From contig NC_055992.1 in the NCBI RefSeq assembly GCF_018446385.1, positions 102,194,947 to 102,258,946 on the forward strand: a DNA stretch of 64,000 nt. Direction: 5' to 3'. The position numbers and the translations under genes were made by a program. The notes below the pieces were generated by a model. It was not told where the DNA came from. It did no database searches and saw only the letters and a program-made list of their open reading frames with translations. The DNA is from Zingiber officinale. Lineage: Eukaryota > Streptophyta > Magnoliopsida > Zingiberales > Zingiberaceae. Of this stretch, positions 32,897 to 44,707 are shown piece by piece; position 1 is the stretch's first letter, and the number at the start of each line of letters is the position of its first letter.

Positions 32897-35307
32897 TGTT
32901 GGAGTGTATACTGAAAGCCTAAGCTTTGTAAATATTCATTATGAATAAAGAATCACATTTGGTCAAATTGTCTACATTTAGTTGTAGTTGTTCAATTAAT
33001 TTATATTGTAGATAACATAGTATGTGGTGCCACATGCAGAAGATGATGTTATCAGTACCTTATAAATTATAAACAGTAGCTCACGATCAAAATGGAAAGG
33101 AACAAACCATTAGAAGGTCGTAGTGTAATTAGGTATCAGTTTATCTTGACTGTATAATTATACTAGTACACTTAGAGTGTATTGAGTAGGACCATTTGAG
33201 GTCGTTTCTTTTATACTGACATTATAAAGAAACAAAGACCTCGGTTATTATGGAAGTGTGTGCTCTTAATCCTAATATAATAACAAGCACATATATTTGA
33301 TATTTATTTCTTTAATTTATCAATGGGTGAGATTTAGTTCGATGAATCAATAAGCCCGATAAGTTGGGAAATGGCATCACTTATAGTGTGTGTTGTTGAT
33401 TATAGAAGGAAACTGTGTCCTAGAGATACTAGGTTGATAATGTCCTCAAGAGGAGCTCATAAGGATTGTCATGTTAAACCCTGCAGGTGGACCTAGTCCG
33501 ACATGATGATAAGGTTGAATGATATTACTCTTGGACTAAGATATTAATTAAATGAGTTGTCAGTAACTCACTTAATTAGTGGACATTCGATATCTTAAAC
33601 ACAGAGAGACTAACACACTCATAATAAGAAGGAGCCCAAAAATGTAATTTGGGATTGGTGCGGTAGTTCAATAATAGTTCTCTAGTGGAATGAATTATTA
33701 TTGATAAAATTAAGTTGTGTGTTCGGGGCGAACACGGGATGCTTAATTTTATCGGGAGACCAAAACCAATTCCTCCTCTCGGTCCCTATCGTAGCTTCTT
33801 ATTTATAGAGTACTATACCCACCTATACCCACCTTCTATACCCACCAATAGGGGGTCGGCCAAGCTAGCTTGGGAACCAAGCTAGGGCCGGCCTAGGTAT
33901 AAGATTGAGTGGCCGGCCCTAGCTTGAACCCAAGCTAGTGGGGCCGACCAAATTAAATTAAAAAAGAATTTTAATTTTAATTTTTATTATGTGGAAGATA
34001 TAATTTATTAAAGAGAATTAAAATTAAAATATCTCTCTTGTAAAAGATCTACAAAAGATTAAAGAAAGAGATTAAATCTCTTTCCTTATTTGTAGATTGG
34101 TGAGATATTTTATTTTCTCTTTAAAAATTATTCACATGTTGTAAAATTAAAATTATGGAAATTTCTTTTTATCAACCATGAAGAGATTTTTGAAGAGAAA
34201 TTTTAATTTTAAAATTTTCGGAAACAAATTAGGAAGTTTTAATTGTTGATTGAAACTTGTCCAATTTGTTCTTCATGATGTGGCCGGCCACTTGAATTTA
34301 ATTGGGGAAATTTTATTTTATTTTTCTCAATTAAATCATGGCAAGGAAATTAAGGAAATTTTATTGTAATTAAATTTCCTAATTTGTCTAGGCCAAGGAA
34401 TATAAAAGAAGGGGTGAGGGTGCCTTCATGTGATACAACCTCTATTTTATTTCTCTCCCTCTTTTGTTCCTTGGTGTGGCCGGCCATCCTTTCCCTCTCT
34501 TCTTCTTGTGGTGACCGAACCCCTCTCTTTCCTTGGAGCTTTTGTGGTGGCCGGATACTACTTGGAGAAGAAGAAGAAGAAGGAGAGGAAGCGAGCATCT
34601 CTTGGAGCTTGGTTAGTGTTTTGATTTTCTTCCTTGGTGAAGCTTCTTTCTTTCTGGCCGAACCTAGCTAGGAGGAGAAGAAGGTGGTTGGTGGTTTCTC
34701 ATCTCGGAAGATCGTTGCCCACACAACGTCCGAGGTTAGAAGAGGAATACGATAGAAGATCAAGAGGTCTTTCTAGAAGGTATAACTAGTAGTTTTTTTC
34801 TTTTCCGCATCATACTAGTTATTTATGGAAATAATACCAAATACAAGAGGCTTACGTTCTAGTATTTCGAATATGTTTTTCGATGTTGTGTTCTTTTGTT
34901 TTATTTATCCTTGTGATTTGATTGTTCTTGTCGATTAACCTAAAGTTATTTTAGGAAATTAAATATTAGCTTTCTATAAAAGGTTTTGTCTAGTCGGTGG
35001 TGGTTGCTCCCATATCCAAGAAGGCCATGTGCCTCGCCACGTCAGTACTGGGAACCAATTATGGAAATTAATATTTAATGGAATTAATAATTTAAGGTGA
35101 TTTGGGTCGAACGTGTTAAGTTCCGTAGGAGACCCAAGTCAAAACCTAAAAGAACGAATAGATTAAGTTTTGGATCAAACGTGTTAAGTTCCGCAGGCGA
35201 TCCAAAATTTAATTTAAAAGAACACAAGGTAGCTAGGAAAAGGTTCAGACCTTTGTACAAAATTTTTGTACAGTGGAACCTCTAGGTTTTCCGAGTAGCA
35301 ACCAACA
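32897..35307 (+). repeat. Element G 5' LTR (2,411 bp)
   Basis: TGTTGGAGTGTATACTG...AGTAGCAACCAACA. TATAAAAG at 34401-34408. A cluster of GGCCGGCC and CCAAGCTAG dyads lies around 33850-33950. Frames such as 34350-34671 on both strands are by-products of purine/pyrimidine bias. Confidence 0.9.
34401..34408 (+). promoter_or_regulatory. TATA box of element G 5' LTR
   Basis: TATAAAAG, conserved at 41363-41370 and in the element B LTR. Confidence 0.6.
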
Positions 35308-35309
35308 AT

Positions 35310-35321
35310 TGGTATCAGAGC
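35310..35321 (+). other. Primer-binding site of element G
   Basis: TGGTATCAGAGC two bases after the LTR end; complementary to the 3' end of initiator tRNA-Met. Confidence 0.85.
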
Positions 35322-36739
35322 TAGGGTTTTGCCTCTGTGTATTTGGTATTAGTTTAATTATGCACATGTCATACATAATTTAGGCAGGATAATAGTAGGA
35401 TGTGCTATGTTTGTGGATGCAGGATCCAACTATTATGGCTTTTAGTTATTATGTGTGTGATTGGACCCTTGGACATGTCAAGGGCATTTATATGTGTGTG
35501 CATGATTGTATTATAAAATACAGCAGGAGCTGTATTTAGTTTTATTAGGATTTTATTTTTGATCTAGATACATGTACATTCCTTTTATGGAATATAGGAT
35601 CAAAAATGTAAAATTCTATTTATGTCGCGGATCGAATCTTGCAAAGCGTGGAACCTTCTAAGGACCAGAGGCGCAGCGGAACTAGGAGCAAGATGGATGC
35701 GACAGCTAGACCCGGTGGCGGTGGCCAAATATGGCAGCAGCTTGGGATGACAATACACGGAGGACAACTAGAGATAAAAGCCATAATAGTTAAAAATTAG
35801 ATTTTCTATTTATTGCTTTTATATTGTGTTGTGTGTGCATGTTGGTTTACATATTTAGTAGGCTAGCATAGTTAAAATTTCTCATTTATAAATAACTAAG
35901 TGGGAGAGGGATTTTTAAGTAAATCCCATGGTTTCCATTACTGGTTTGTAAGTGATGCAAACAAGCTTGCGCGTTGGCTCTGAGTGCCTTCCTCCATAAC
36001 GGATGAGCTTGTTTGTGGATCACTAGAACAGACTTCCAATTTTGGATGACTATAGGAAGTTAATTAAGAGCATGTGATCTTCCCCAACGGAAGGGGCATA
36101 ATCTTATTAATAGACTTAGTGTCAAGTAATGGTATACACTTAGACACATTTAATAGTATCCTCCCCAACGGAGTCACTACTATCACTTGTGTGACTAAAG
36201 GGAAAGCAACTATTGATTTGTCATAAAACTAGATTGGCAATATAATAAAATTAATAAACCCCTCTTACAAATGTTTGAATTTGTATACGTCCACACTAAC
36301 GTGGCATACAAGATTCATGGTGTTTGAGGTAATTTTATTTGTCAAAAAGTTATATTGACAAGATAGTCAATGGGTAAAACCCTCCTCTTACAAATGATGA
36401 ATTTGTATACGTCCACACTAACGTGGCATGCAAAATTCACGGTGTTTGAGGTGTTGGTGAATTTAAATAATATTGTTTGAGGAATCAATGTTATTTTAAA
36501 TTCAAAGAATTTTGACCAAATATTTGATCAAAGATAGATCAACTATTAATTTTATTCGTCATAAAGTAAAGTTGACGAGATAATAAAATTAATGAATAAA
36601 ATCTCCTCTTCGATTTTGTATACACAAAATTCATGGAGATTTTAAGGAGTTGATCTTGACCAAATATTTTTGTGATTCTTAGGATATTTGTCAATCCCTA
36701 GTAGTCATACTATAGAAAAAGACTTAGTAGTCCCAATTG
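35322..36739 (+). other. Element G leader with internal repeats
   Basis: 1.4 kb of leader without a usable frame. From about 36215 to 36660 there are three diverged copies of a unit that includes CCCTCTTACAAATG, TATACGTCCACACTAACGTGG and ATTCATGGTGTTTGAGG (given in parts). The same units occur four times in element B at 42500-43060. The segment CCACACTAACGTGG can pair with itself (CCAC with GTGG). Confidence 0.6.
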
Positions 36740-37250
36740 TAATGATTGGAAATAGGACTTGGACATTAAGGTAGACTGTCTTCTTAGAACTAAGAACAAT
36801 TTAGGTGTATTTAATTCATTAGTTGAAACGTGTCTAGTGGTGTTATCTACCAGAACCTGGAGTGTAGATACAAGATGTCATTAATCATGTCTGCAATTCA
36901 TTGCAGGGTTCCAGGAAACCCGACAACTAAATGAAAGGTAAATCACCGTCCACATGAGCACTACTGTAAAAGTGGTAGCTTTTGCAGTGGGAGATGTTTA
37001 TCTTTTGATAAGAATAAAATATGGATTTTAAGTAATTGTCTTTACGTACCAAGTTTAGAAAGAACCTGATTTCAGTTTCTAAACTATTATAGATATTGTG
37101 TCTATTTTGATAACAAAGTTGTTATCAAGAAAAATAGGGAAGTTATCTATTCTGGTATGATGGTTGACAATTTATAATCCAATAACTCCCACGATGCAAC
37201 AAATGGAAATTAGTAACACATCTTCTAATTTTAAGAGAAAGCAACCTTTA
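36740..37250 (+). pseudogene. Element G protease region, broken
   Basis: Remnant of the gag-protease border and protease on the plus strand. It lines up with the element B stretch that contains WCVETGATDH: a GVLST-like approach near 36830-36860, then a damaged DTGATxH core, then AFAVGDVYL near 36985-37005. Stops and frame changes throughout. The call rests on colinearity with B. Confidence 0.55.
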
Positions 37251-37254
37251 GAAA

Positions 37255-37850
37255 TGAACCAATTATATCTTTGGCATCTAAAGCTAGGTTATACTTGAGT
37301 AGGATTCATTGGTAGCTGATGAACTTTTGGGTTCATTAGTAGTGGAAATCTTTCCAACCTGCGAGTCTTACTTGGAAGGAAAATAACCAAGAAGCTTTTA
37401 AGTCCGAGGGGTATGGAGTCAAAGATATGTTGAAAACGGTTCATTCTGATTTGTGTGATCCTATGACTATCCAGACAAGAGGTAGTATTGAATATTTTGT
37501 CTATTTTATAGACAACTATTCAAGATACAAATAAATTTACTTAATGTACCGCAAGACTAAGTACTTTGATTAGTTCAAAGAGTACAAGGTTGATGCGGAG
37601 AAATGTTAAAGTAAAAAGTCACTATGGAAGATCGTAGTGGCAAGTACCTCTTGAGAGATTTTATGAGTCACTTATCAGTAGTTGGATTTCAATCCCAACT
37701 AACTGCATCTGGTACACCCCAACAGAATGGTGTAGTAGAAAGAAGGTAAAGGACTCTTATGGAATAATTAGATAGATGATGAGTTATTCAGAAAATTACC
37801 AAATTTGTTTTAAGGATAAACTCTGAAAACGAAAGTGAACACAGTACGTT
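37255..37850 (+). pseudogene. Element G integrase, broken
   Basis: Plus-strand Copia integrase remnants: LYLWHLKLG (37262-37290) is the pre-integrase motif; then VHSDLCDPMTIQTRG (37438-37485), FIDNYSRYK (about 37508-37533), a damaged DRSGKYL and TPQQNGVVERR (37714-37746). Stops interrupt each block. It is the same order as in element B. Confidence 0.75.
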
Positions 37851-38289
37851 CCAAGTTAGAACTCTCTACTTATATAGAATTACTGAATAGGTGAAAACCT
37901 ATTTTGAAGCATATTCGGATTCAGGAAATCCAGCACATATGTTATAGAGAGACAATGATAAGTTGGATAGGAGTTCACTTGTTTGTAAGTTATCCTAGAT
38001 AAACAAAAGTAGGTTTATAGTCTTAAAAATCAGAAGGTCATTGTTAGCATCAATGACTGATTTTTAGAAAAGGACTATATAATGAACCACGTGCTCATAA
38101 GTAAATTTATTCTTAAGGAAATAATAAAGGACATGTCTAACCTAGTACCAACTGTACAAGATGAGATACCATAAGAAAACTGCAACACGTATCACAAATG
38201 ATACACAATTGCAGAAAGTGTCTTGTCGTAGTGGGAGGGTTGTTAGGCAACCTAAATAGGTTCATGTTTTGGGAGAGGTTTTGGATTCG

Positions 38290-39837
38290 ATCCCTGGAGG
38301 ACATGAACCTGATCTCCAGTCATATGATAAAGTACTCCAAGATAAAGATGCAGCATCTTGGCAAAGAGTAATGAATAAAAGAATTAGAATATATGTATTC
38401 TAATAAAATCTGGAAGCTTGTAGAACCACCAAATGGTATAAAAGCCTTTGGGTATAAAAAGGTTTATAATAGGAAAAGAGGAATAGACAGGAAGGTAGAA
38501 ACTTTCAAAGCAAGGCTAGATGAAAAAGGAAACTTTTTCACTGGTAGTCATGCTTAAGTCTATCCGGATTGTTTTATCTATTTGGTAAGTGGATGTCAAG
38601 ACAGCATTCCTTAATGGAAGTCTTGAAGAAAGCATCCATATAAAGCAACCAGAAGGGTTCATTGCAAAAGGCTAAGAGCATCTTGTGTGCAAGCTCAATC
38701 AGTCTATGGACTGATACAAAGCTTCAAGGTCTTGGAACATCCAGTTTATCAAAGTAATCCAGACCTTTGGATTCATTTAGTAACTGGATAAGTCTTGTGT
38801 ATACAAAAGGTGTGATGGAAGCGTGGTGGTATTTCTTGTACTATACGTAGATAACATTTTTGGTAGTTGGAAACAATATCAAAATGTTGTCAGAAGTAAG
38901 GGTATGATTGTCCAAACAATTCGATATAAAGGACTTGGGAGAATGTATATATTCTTGAGATCAAAGTAATAAGGGATCGAAAGAAAAGAATATTTTACTT
39001 ATTCCAAGCTTCATACATCGGAAAAATCCTTGCTCGTTTTAAGCATGCAAAACTCCAAGAAAGGTTTCTTACTATTTTAGGATGAAGTAACTTTATCTAA
39101 AGATATGTCTCTGTAGACATCAAAGGAGATAAAGGAAATAAAGGCAGTTCTTTATGCTTCGGCTATCGAAAGCCTAATATATGCTATGCACGAGATCAGA
39201 AATCTGTTTTGCCAAGGGCATAGTTAGCAGATATCAAAGTAACCCTGGACAAGGACAGTGGACTGCAGTAAAGCATATATTGAAGTACCTTAGAGGCACT
39301 AGAAATTATATGCTAGCTTACAAGGCAGTTAATTTAGTCCTAGTGGGTTGCATGGATTTTGGCTTCCAATCGGATAGGGATAATAATAAGTCAACCTCGG
39401 GGTTTTGTGTTTACTTTAGGAGGTAAAGTCATAACTATGGAAGAGTGATAAGCATAGGTGTTTTTCTGGACTCCACCATAGAAGCTTAGTATATGGCAAG
39501 CCTCTGAGGTAGCCATAAAAGCTGAATGACTTAATAACCTCAAGATAGACTTAGATATGATTTCTGGTTTGTCCAAAGATTGTTACAATTTATTGTAATA
39601 ATGTTGGTGTAGTAGCAAACTCGAAGAAACCATAAGTCTATAAGGCAAGTAAACACAATAGAGCGCAAGTACCACCCAATGCGAGAAATCGTATAAACGA
39701 GGAGAAGTTGTTGCCGCCTAGATTGCATCAGGTAATGACCTATAGATCCTTTCACTAAGGTCCTTAAGGCAAGAGCTTTTGATGGGCATGTTGAAGGGTT
39801 GAGAATCAGATGTATGGCAGCAGATATGGCAGCTTAG
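38290..39837 (+). pseudogene. Element G reverse transcriptase and RNase H, broken
   Basis: Plus-strand Copia RT/RNase H. Readable blocks: DVKTAFLNGSLEESIHIKQPEGFIAKG (38595-38673, given here as family motif), ASRSWNIQF, and VVVFLVLYVDNIF (38822-38860), in which the catalytic box reads YVDN where YVDD is expected, so one metal-binding Asp is lost. Then GTRNYMLAYK and FQSDRDNNKSTSGFCVY (39181-39426 open), and the pol tail DPFTKVLKARAFDGHVEG ending at 39837. Many stops and frameshifts. It cannot encode an active enzyme. Confidence 0.85.
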
Positions 39838-39847
39838 TCTTTTAGTA

Positions 39848-39859
39848 TAAGTGGGAGAT
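39848..39859 (+). other. Polypurine tract of element G
   Basis: TAAGTGGGAGAT directly before the 3' LTR; likely primer for plus-strand DNA synthesis. Confidence 0.8.
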
Positions 39860-42256
39860 TGTTGGAGTGTATACTGAAAGCCTAAGCTTTGTAAACATTC
39901 ATTATGAATAAAGAATTACATTTGGTCAAATTGTCTACATTTAGTTATAGTTGTTCAATTAATTTATATTGTAGATAACATAGTATGTGGTGCCACATGC
40001 AGAAGATGATGTTATCAGTACCTTATAAATTATAAACAGTAGCTCACGACCAAAATGGAAAGGAACAAACCATTAGAAGGTTGAAGTGTAATTAGGTATC
40101 AGTTTATCTTGACTGTATAATTACACTAGTACACTTAGAGTGTATTGAGTAGGACCATTTGAGGTCGTTTCTTTTATACTGACTTTATAAAGAAACAAAG
40201 ACCTCGGTTATTATGGAAGTGTGTGCTCTTAATCCTAATATAATAACAAGCACATATATTTGATATTTATTTCTTTAATTTATCAATGGGTGAGATTTAG
40301 TTCGATGAATCAATAAGCCCGATAAGTTAGGAAATGACATCACTTATAGTGTGTGTTGTTGATTATAGAAGGAAACTGTGTCCTAGAGATACTAGGTTGA
40401 TAATGTCCTCAAGAGGAGCTCATAAGGATTGTCATGTTAAACCCTGCAGGTGGACCTAGTCCGACATGATGATAAGGTTGAGTGGTACTACTCTTGGACT
40501 AAGATATTAATTAAATGAGTTGTCAGTAACTCACTTAATTAGTAGGCATTCGATATCTTAAACACAGGGAGACTAACACACTCATAATAAGAAGGAGCCC
40601 AAAAATGTAATTTGGGATTGGTGCGGTAGTTCAATAATAGTTCTCTAGTGGAATGAATTATTATTGATAAAATTAAGTTGTGTGTTCGGGGTGAACACGG
40701 GATGCTTAATTTTATCGGGAGACCAAAACCAATTCCTCCTCTCGGTCCCTATCGTAGCTTCTTATTTATAGAGTACTATACCCACCTATACCCACCTTCT
40801 ATACCCACCAATAGGGGGCCGGCCAAGCTAGCTTGGGAACCAAGCTAGGGTCAGCCTAGGTATAAGATTGAGTGGCCGGCCCTAGCTTGAACCCAAGCTA
40901 GTGGGGCCGGCCAAATTAAATTAAAAAAGAAATTTAATTTTAATTTTTATTATGTGGAAGATATAATTTATTAAAGAGAATTAAAATTAAAATATCTCTC
41001 TTGTAAAAGATCTACAAAAGATTAAAGAAAGAGATTAAATCTCTTTTCTTATTTGTAGATTGGTGAGATATTTTATTTTCTCTTTAAAAATTATTCACAT
41101 GTTGTAAAATTAAAATTATGGAAATTTCTTTTATCAACCATGAAGAGATTTTTGAAGAGAAATTTTAATTTTAAAATTTTCGGAAACAAATTAGGAAGTT
41201 TTAATTGTTGATTGAAACTTGTCCAATTTGTTCTTCATGATGTGGCCGACCACTTGAATTTAATTGGGGAAATTTTATTTTATTTTTCTCAATTAAATCA
41301 TGTCAAGGAAATTAATGAAATTTTATTGTAATTAAATTTCCTAATTTGCCTAGGCCAAGGAATATAAAAGAAGGGGTGAGGGTGCCTTCATGTGATACAA
41401 CCTCTATTTTATTTCTCTCCCTCTTTTGTTCCTTGGTGTGGCCGGCCATCCTTTCCCTCTCTTCTTCTTGTGGTGGCCGAACCCCTCTCTTTCCTTGGAG
41501 CTTTTGTGGTGGTCGGATACTACTTGGAGAAGAAGAAGAAGAAGGAGAGGAAGCGAGCATCTCTTGGAGCTTGGTTAGTGTTTTGATTTTCTTCCTTGGT
41601 GAAGCTTCTTTCTTTCTGGCCGAACCTAGCTAGGAGGAGAAGAAGGTGGTTGGTGGTTTCTCATCTCGGAAGATCGTTGCCCACACAACATCCGAGGTTA
41701 GAAGAGGAATACGATAGAAGATCAAGAGGTCTTTCTAGAAGGTATAACTAGTAGTTTTTTTCTTTTCCGCATCATACTAGTTATTTATAGAAATAATACC
41801 AAATACAAGAGGCTTACGTTCTAGTATTTCGAATATGTTTTTCGATGTTGTGTTCTTTTGTTTTATTTATCCTTGTGATTTGATTGTTCTTTTCGGTTAA
41901 CCTAAAGTTATTTTAGGAAATTAAGTATTAGCTTTCTATAAAAGGTTTTGTCTAGTCGGTGGTGGTTGCTCCCATATCCAAGAAGGCCATGTGCCTCGTC
42001 ACGTCAGTACTGGGAACCAATTATGGAAATTAATATTTAATGGAATTAATAACTTAAGGTGATTTGGGTCGAACGTGTTAAGTTCCGCAGGAGAGCCAAG
42101 TCAAAACCTAAAAGAACGAATAGATTAAGTTTTGGATCAAACGTGTTAAGTTCCGCAGGCGATCCAAAATTTAATTTAAAAGAACACATGGTAGCTAGGA
42201 AAAGGTTCAGACCTTTGTACAGTGGAACCTCTAGGTTTTTCGAGTAGCAACCAACA
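39860..42256 (+). repeat. Element G 3' LTR (2,397 bp)
   Basis: Partner of 32897-35307; about 98% identical by eye, with one 11-bp length difference near the 3' end (a tandem CAAAATTTTTGT-like stretch in the 5' copy). TATAAAAG at 41363-41370. Confidence 0.9.
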
Positions 42257-42261
42257 TTACA
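42257..42261. other. Target-site duplication of element G, right copy
   Basis: TTACA, identical to 32892-32896. Confidence 0.85.
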
Positions 42262-42447
42262 AACATGATCAGTGGCTCCCGTCTCTACACACCAGGTACC
42301 GGTAGATAACACCACTAAACATGTTTCAATAACTAATGAATAAAATACACCTTTATTGTTCTCATTTATGAGAGAGCAGTCCACCTTAGTGTCTAAGTTT
42401 TGTTTCCAATCATTGTAATTGGGACTAGTAAGTGTATTCTTTAACAT
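42262..42447 (-). pseudogene. Element B gag start joined to protease
   Basis: Minus-strand frame MLKNTLTSPNYNDWKQNLD (a Copia gag N-terminal pattern) that runs, after only about 30 codons, into the aspartic protease site WCVETGATDHVCN, where element G interrupts it. In complete Copia elements some 250 or more gag residues and a zinc knuckle lie between these. Element B therefore seems to have lost most of gag by internal deletion. The protease core reads ETG where DTG is usual, which would inactivate it. Confidence 0.65.
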
Positions 42448-43938
42448 CTAGTGGATTGAAAAACATTTGAAATCCTAAGAATCACAAAAATATTTGGTCA
42501 AGACCAACACCTCAAAATCCCCGTGAATTTTGTATGCCACGTTAGTGTGGACGTATACAAATTCAAACATTTGTAAGAGGAGATTTTATCCATTAATTTT
42601 ATTGTCTTGTCAACATATCTTTATGACAAATAAAATTAATATTTGCTCTGTCTTCGATCAAATATTTGGTCAAAACTTTAGAATTTGAAATAATATTGAT
42701 TCCTCAAAACAATATCATTTAAATTCACCAACATCTTAAACACCGTGAATTTTGTATGCCACATTAGTGTGGACGTATACAATTCAAACATTTGTAAGAG
42801 GAGGGTCTTAGCCATTAATTATCTTGTCAACCTTAAATTACCTCATACACCATGAATTTTATATGCCACGATAATGTGGATGTATACAAATTTAATTATT
42901 TGTAAGAGGAGGTTTTGCCCCATTAATTTTATTTTGTCAACCTAACTTTATGATAAATAAAATTACCTCAAACACCATGAATTTTATATTCCATGATAGT
43001 GTGGATGTATACAAATTCAAACATTTGTAAGAGGGGGTTTTACCTTGCTTTATGATAAATTAATAGTTGATTTTTCTTCGGTCACACAAATAATAGTAGT
43101 GACTCCGATAGGGAGGATATTATTAAATGTGCCTAAGTGTATACCATTACTTGATACTAAGTCCACTAAATAGAATTGTGCCCCTTCAGTTAGAGAAGAT
43201 CGCACACATCCTAAATAATTTCCTATAATCATCCATTAAGGAAGTTTGATCTAGTGATCCGCAAACAAACTCATCCGATGTGGAGGGAGGCACTCAGACC
43301 AAAGGCGCAAGTTTGTTGCATCACTTACAAACCAGTAATGGAGACCGCGGAATTTATTTATAAATCCCTCTCCCACTTAGTTATTTAAGATGAGGATTTT
43401 ATTATGCACACACACACATCACAGCAAATAAAAGCAATAAATATAGAAAAACAATTTTCCAACTATTATGGCCTTTTTCCATCACTGTCCTCCGTGTGCT
43501 GCCAACCCTAGTTGCTTCCATCTTTAGCCACCGCAATCGGGTCTAGTCGTCGCATCTATTTTGCCACTTTTTCCGCTCGCCTCTGGTGCTCAAATAATAC
43601 CACGCATCGAAAGGATACGATCCACGACTAAAATAAAATTTTATATATATCGATCCTATATTCCACAAAGGAATGTACATGAAGTCTAGATCTAACAATA
43701 ATGTAAAATCCTAAAACTAATATAGCTCCTACTGTATTTAATAAGTACAATCATGCACACATATAAAATGCCCTCGACATGTCCAAGGGTCCAATCACAC
43801 ACAATCACAATAGGTCATAATAGTTGGAGTTGCAACCACAGAGTTAATCTATTTGCACATCCTACTATTATCCTTCCTAAAATATGTATGACATGTGCAT
43901 AATTAAACTAAAACCAAACACACAGAGGTTAAAACCTA
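42448..43938 (-). other. Element B leader with internal repeats
   Basis: Non-coding leader of B. Four diverged repeats between about 42500 and 43060 match the leader repeats of G, each with GCCACGTTAGTGTGGACGTA-type cores (reverse strand of the G motif). The rest aligns loosely with 35322-36215 of G. No gene. Confidence 0.55.
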
Positions 43939-43950
43939 GCTCTGATATCA
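43939..43950 (-). other. Primer-binding site of element B
   Basis: TGATATCAGAGC on the minus strand, two bases from the LTR; one mismatch to the tRNA-Met complement TGGTATCAGAGC. Confidence 0.75.
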
Positions 43951-44702
43951 ATTGTTGGTTGCTACTCGGAATACCGTCCTAGTTCCCTTGTACAAAAATT
44001 TGTACAAGCATAGAATTATCCTAGCTACCCATGTGTTGTACTAAAGTTAATTTGGATTGTAAACGATGTTTAACATTATTAATCCAAATTTCCCTTTAGA
44101 AGTTAAATTTGGATTGAGAACGAAACTTAACATTTTTACTCCAAGTTCAACCGATGTGATCTTCCTAAGTTAAACTATATTACAAAAGTTATCAAATATC
44201 TATTTCTAAGATTGGCTTCCAGGTTAAACATGGCGAGGCACTAGGCCTTCTTGGGTATAGGATCATCCATCACTTCCTAGACAAAATCTCACAGAGAAAT
44301 TGGATATTTAACTTCTTACAGTAAACTAGGTTTAACTATAGAGACCTCAATAGAAACACATTATCGAAACATGAAATTGAAAAATAAAATCGATAACAAA
44401 AATGATAACTTAAATCGATAACCTCTTGTGTTTGACTTTACAAGATCTATACAAAAGGATAAACTAGTCATGATGTGGAAACTAATAACTAGTTAGACCT
44501 CTTGATCTTCTATTATATTCCTCTCCTTCTCTTGAACGTCGTGTAGGTGACGATCTTCCAAGAGGTAGTCCACCCAAGCTTTTTCCAAAGCTTCCAAGAT
44601 CCGGCCACCAACTTTCCACCAAGGGATGCTAGACAAGAGAGCTTCCTTCTCTTCTTCTTCTCCTTCAAGCAACCGACCACTAAGAGATCTCCACACCAAG
44701 AT

Positions 44703-44707
44703 GCCGC
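44703..44707. other. Target-site duplication of element D, left copy
   Basis: GCCGC; the partner at 53086-53090 reads GTCGC (one transition). The undisturbed site in the other B LTR reads GCCGC, near 8612. Confidence 0.65.

Larger units (their letters stand above)
32897..42256 (+). mobile_element. Copia element G, plus strand, LTRs fresh but genes dead
   Basis: LTRs 32897-35307 and 39860-42256, perfect TTACA duplication, primer site TGGTATCAGAGC at 35310-35321 and polypurine tract AAGTGGGAGAT before 39860. The internal 4.55 kb resembles element B in leader repeats, protease-like region, integrase, RT and RNase H but is full of stops and short deletions, and gag is largely missing. It inserted into the gag/protease boundary region of B in the opposite orientation. 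Confidence 0.9.

Noticed and set aside
34350..34671. Frames of 82 and 95 codons in both LTRs of G
   Set aside because: Opposite-strand overlaps in an LTR around the TATA box; no recognisable domain.
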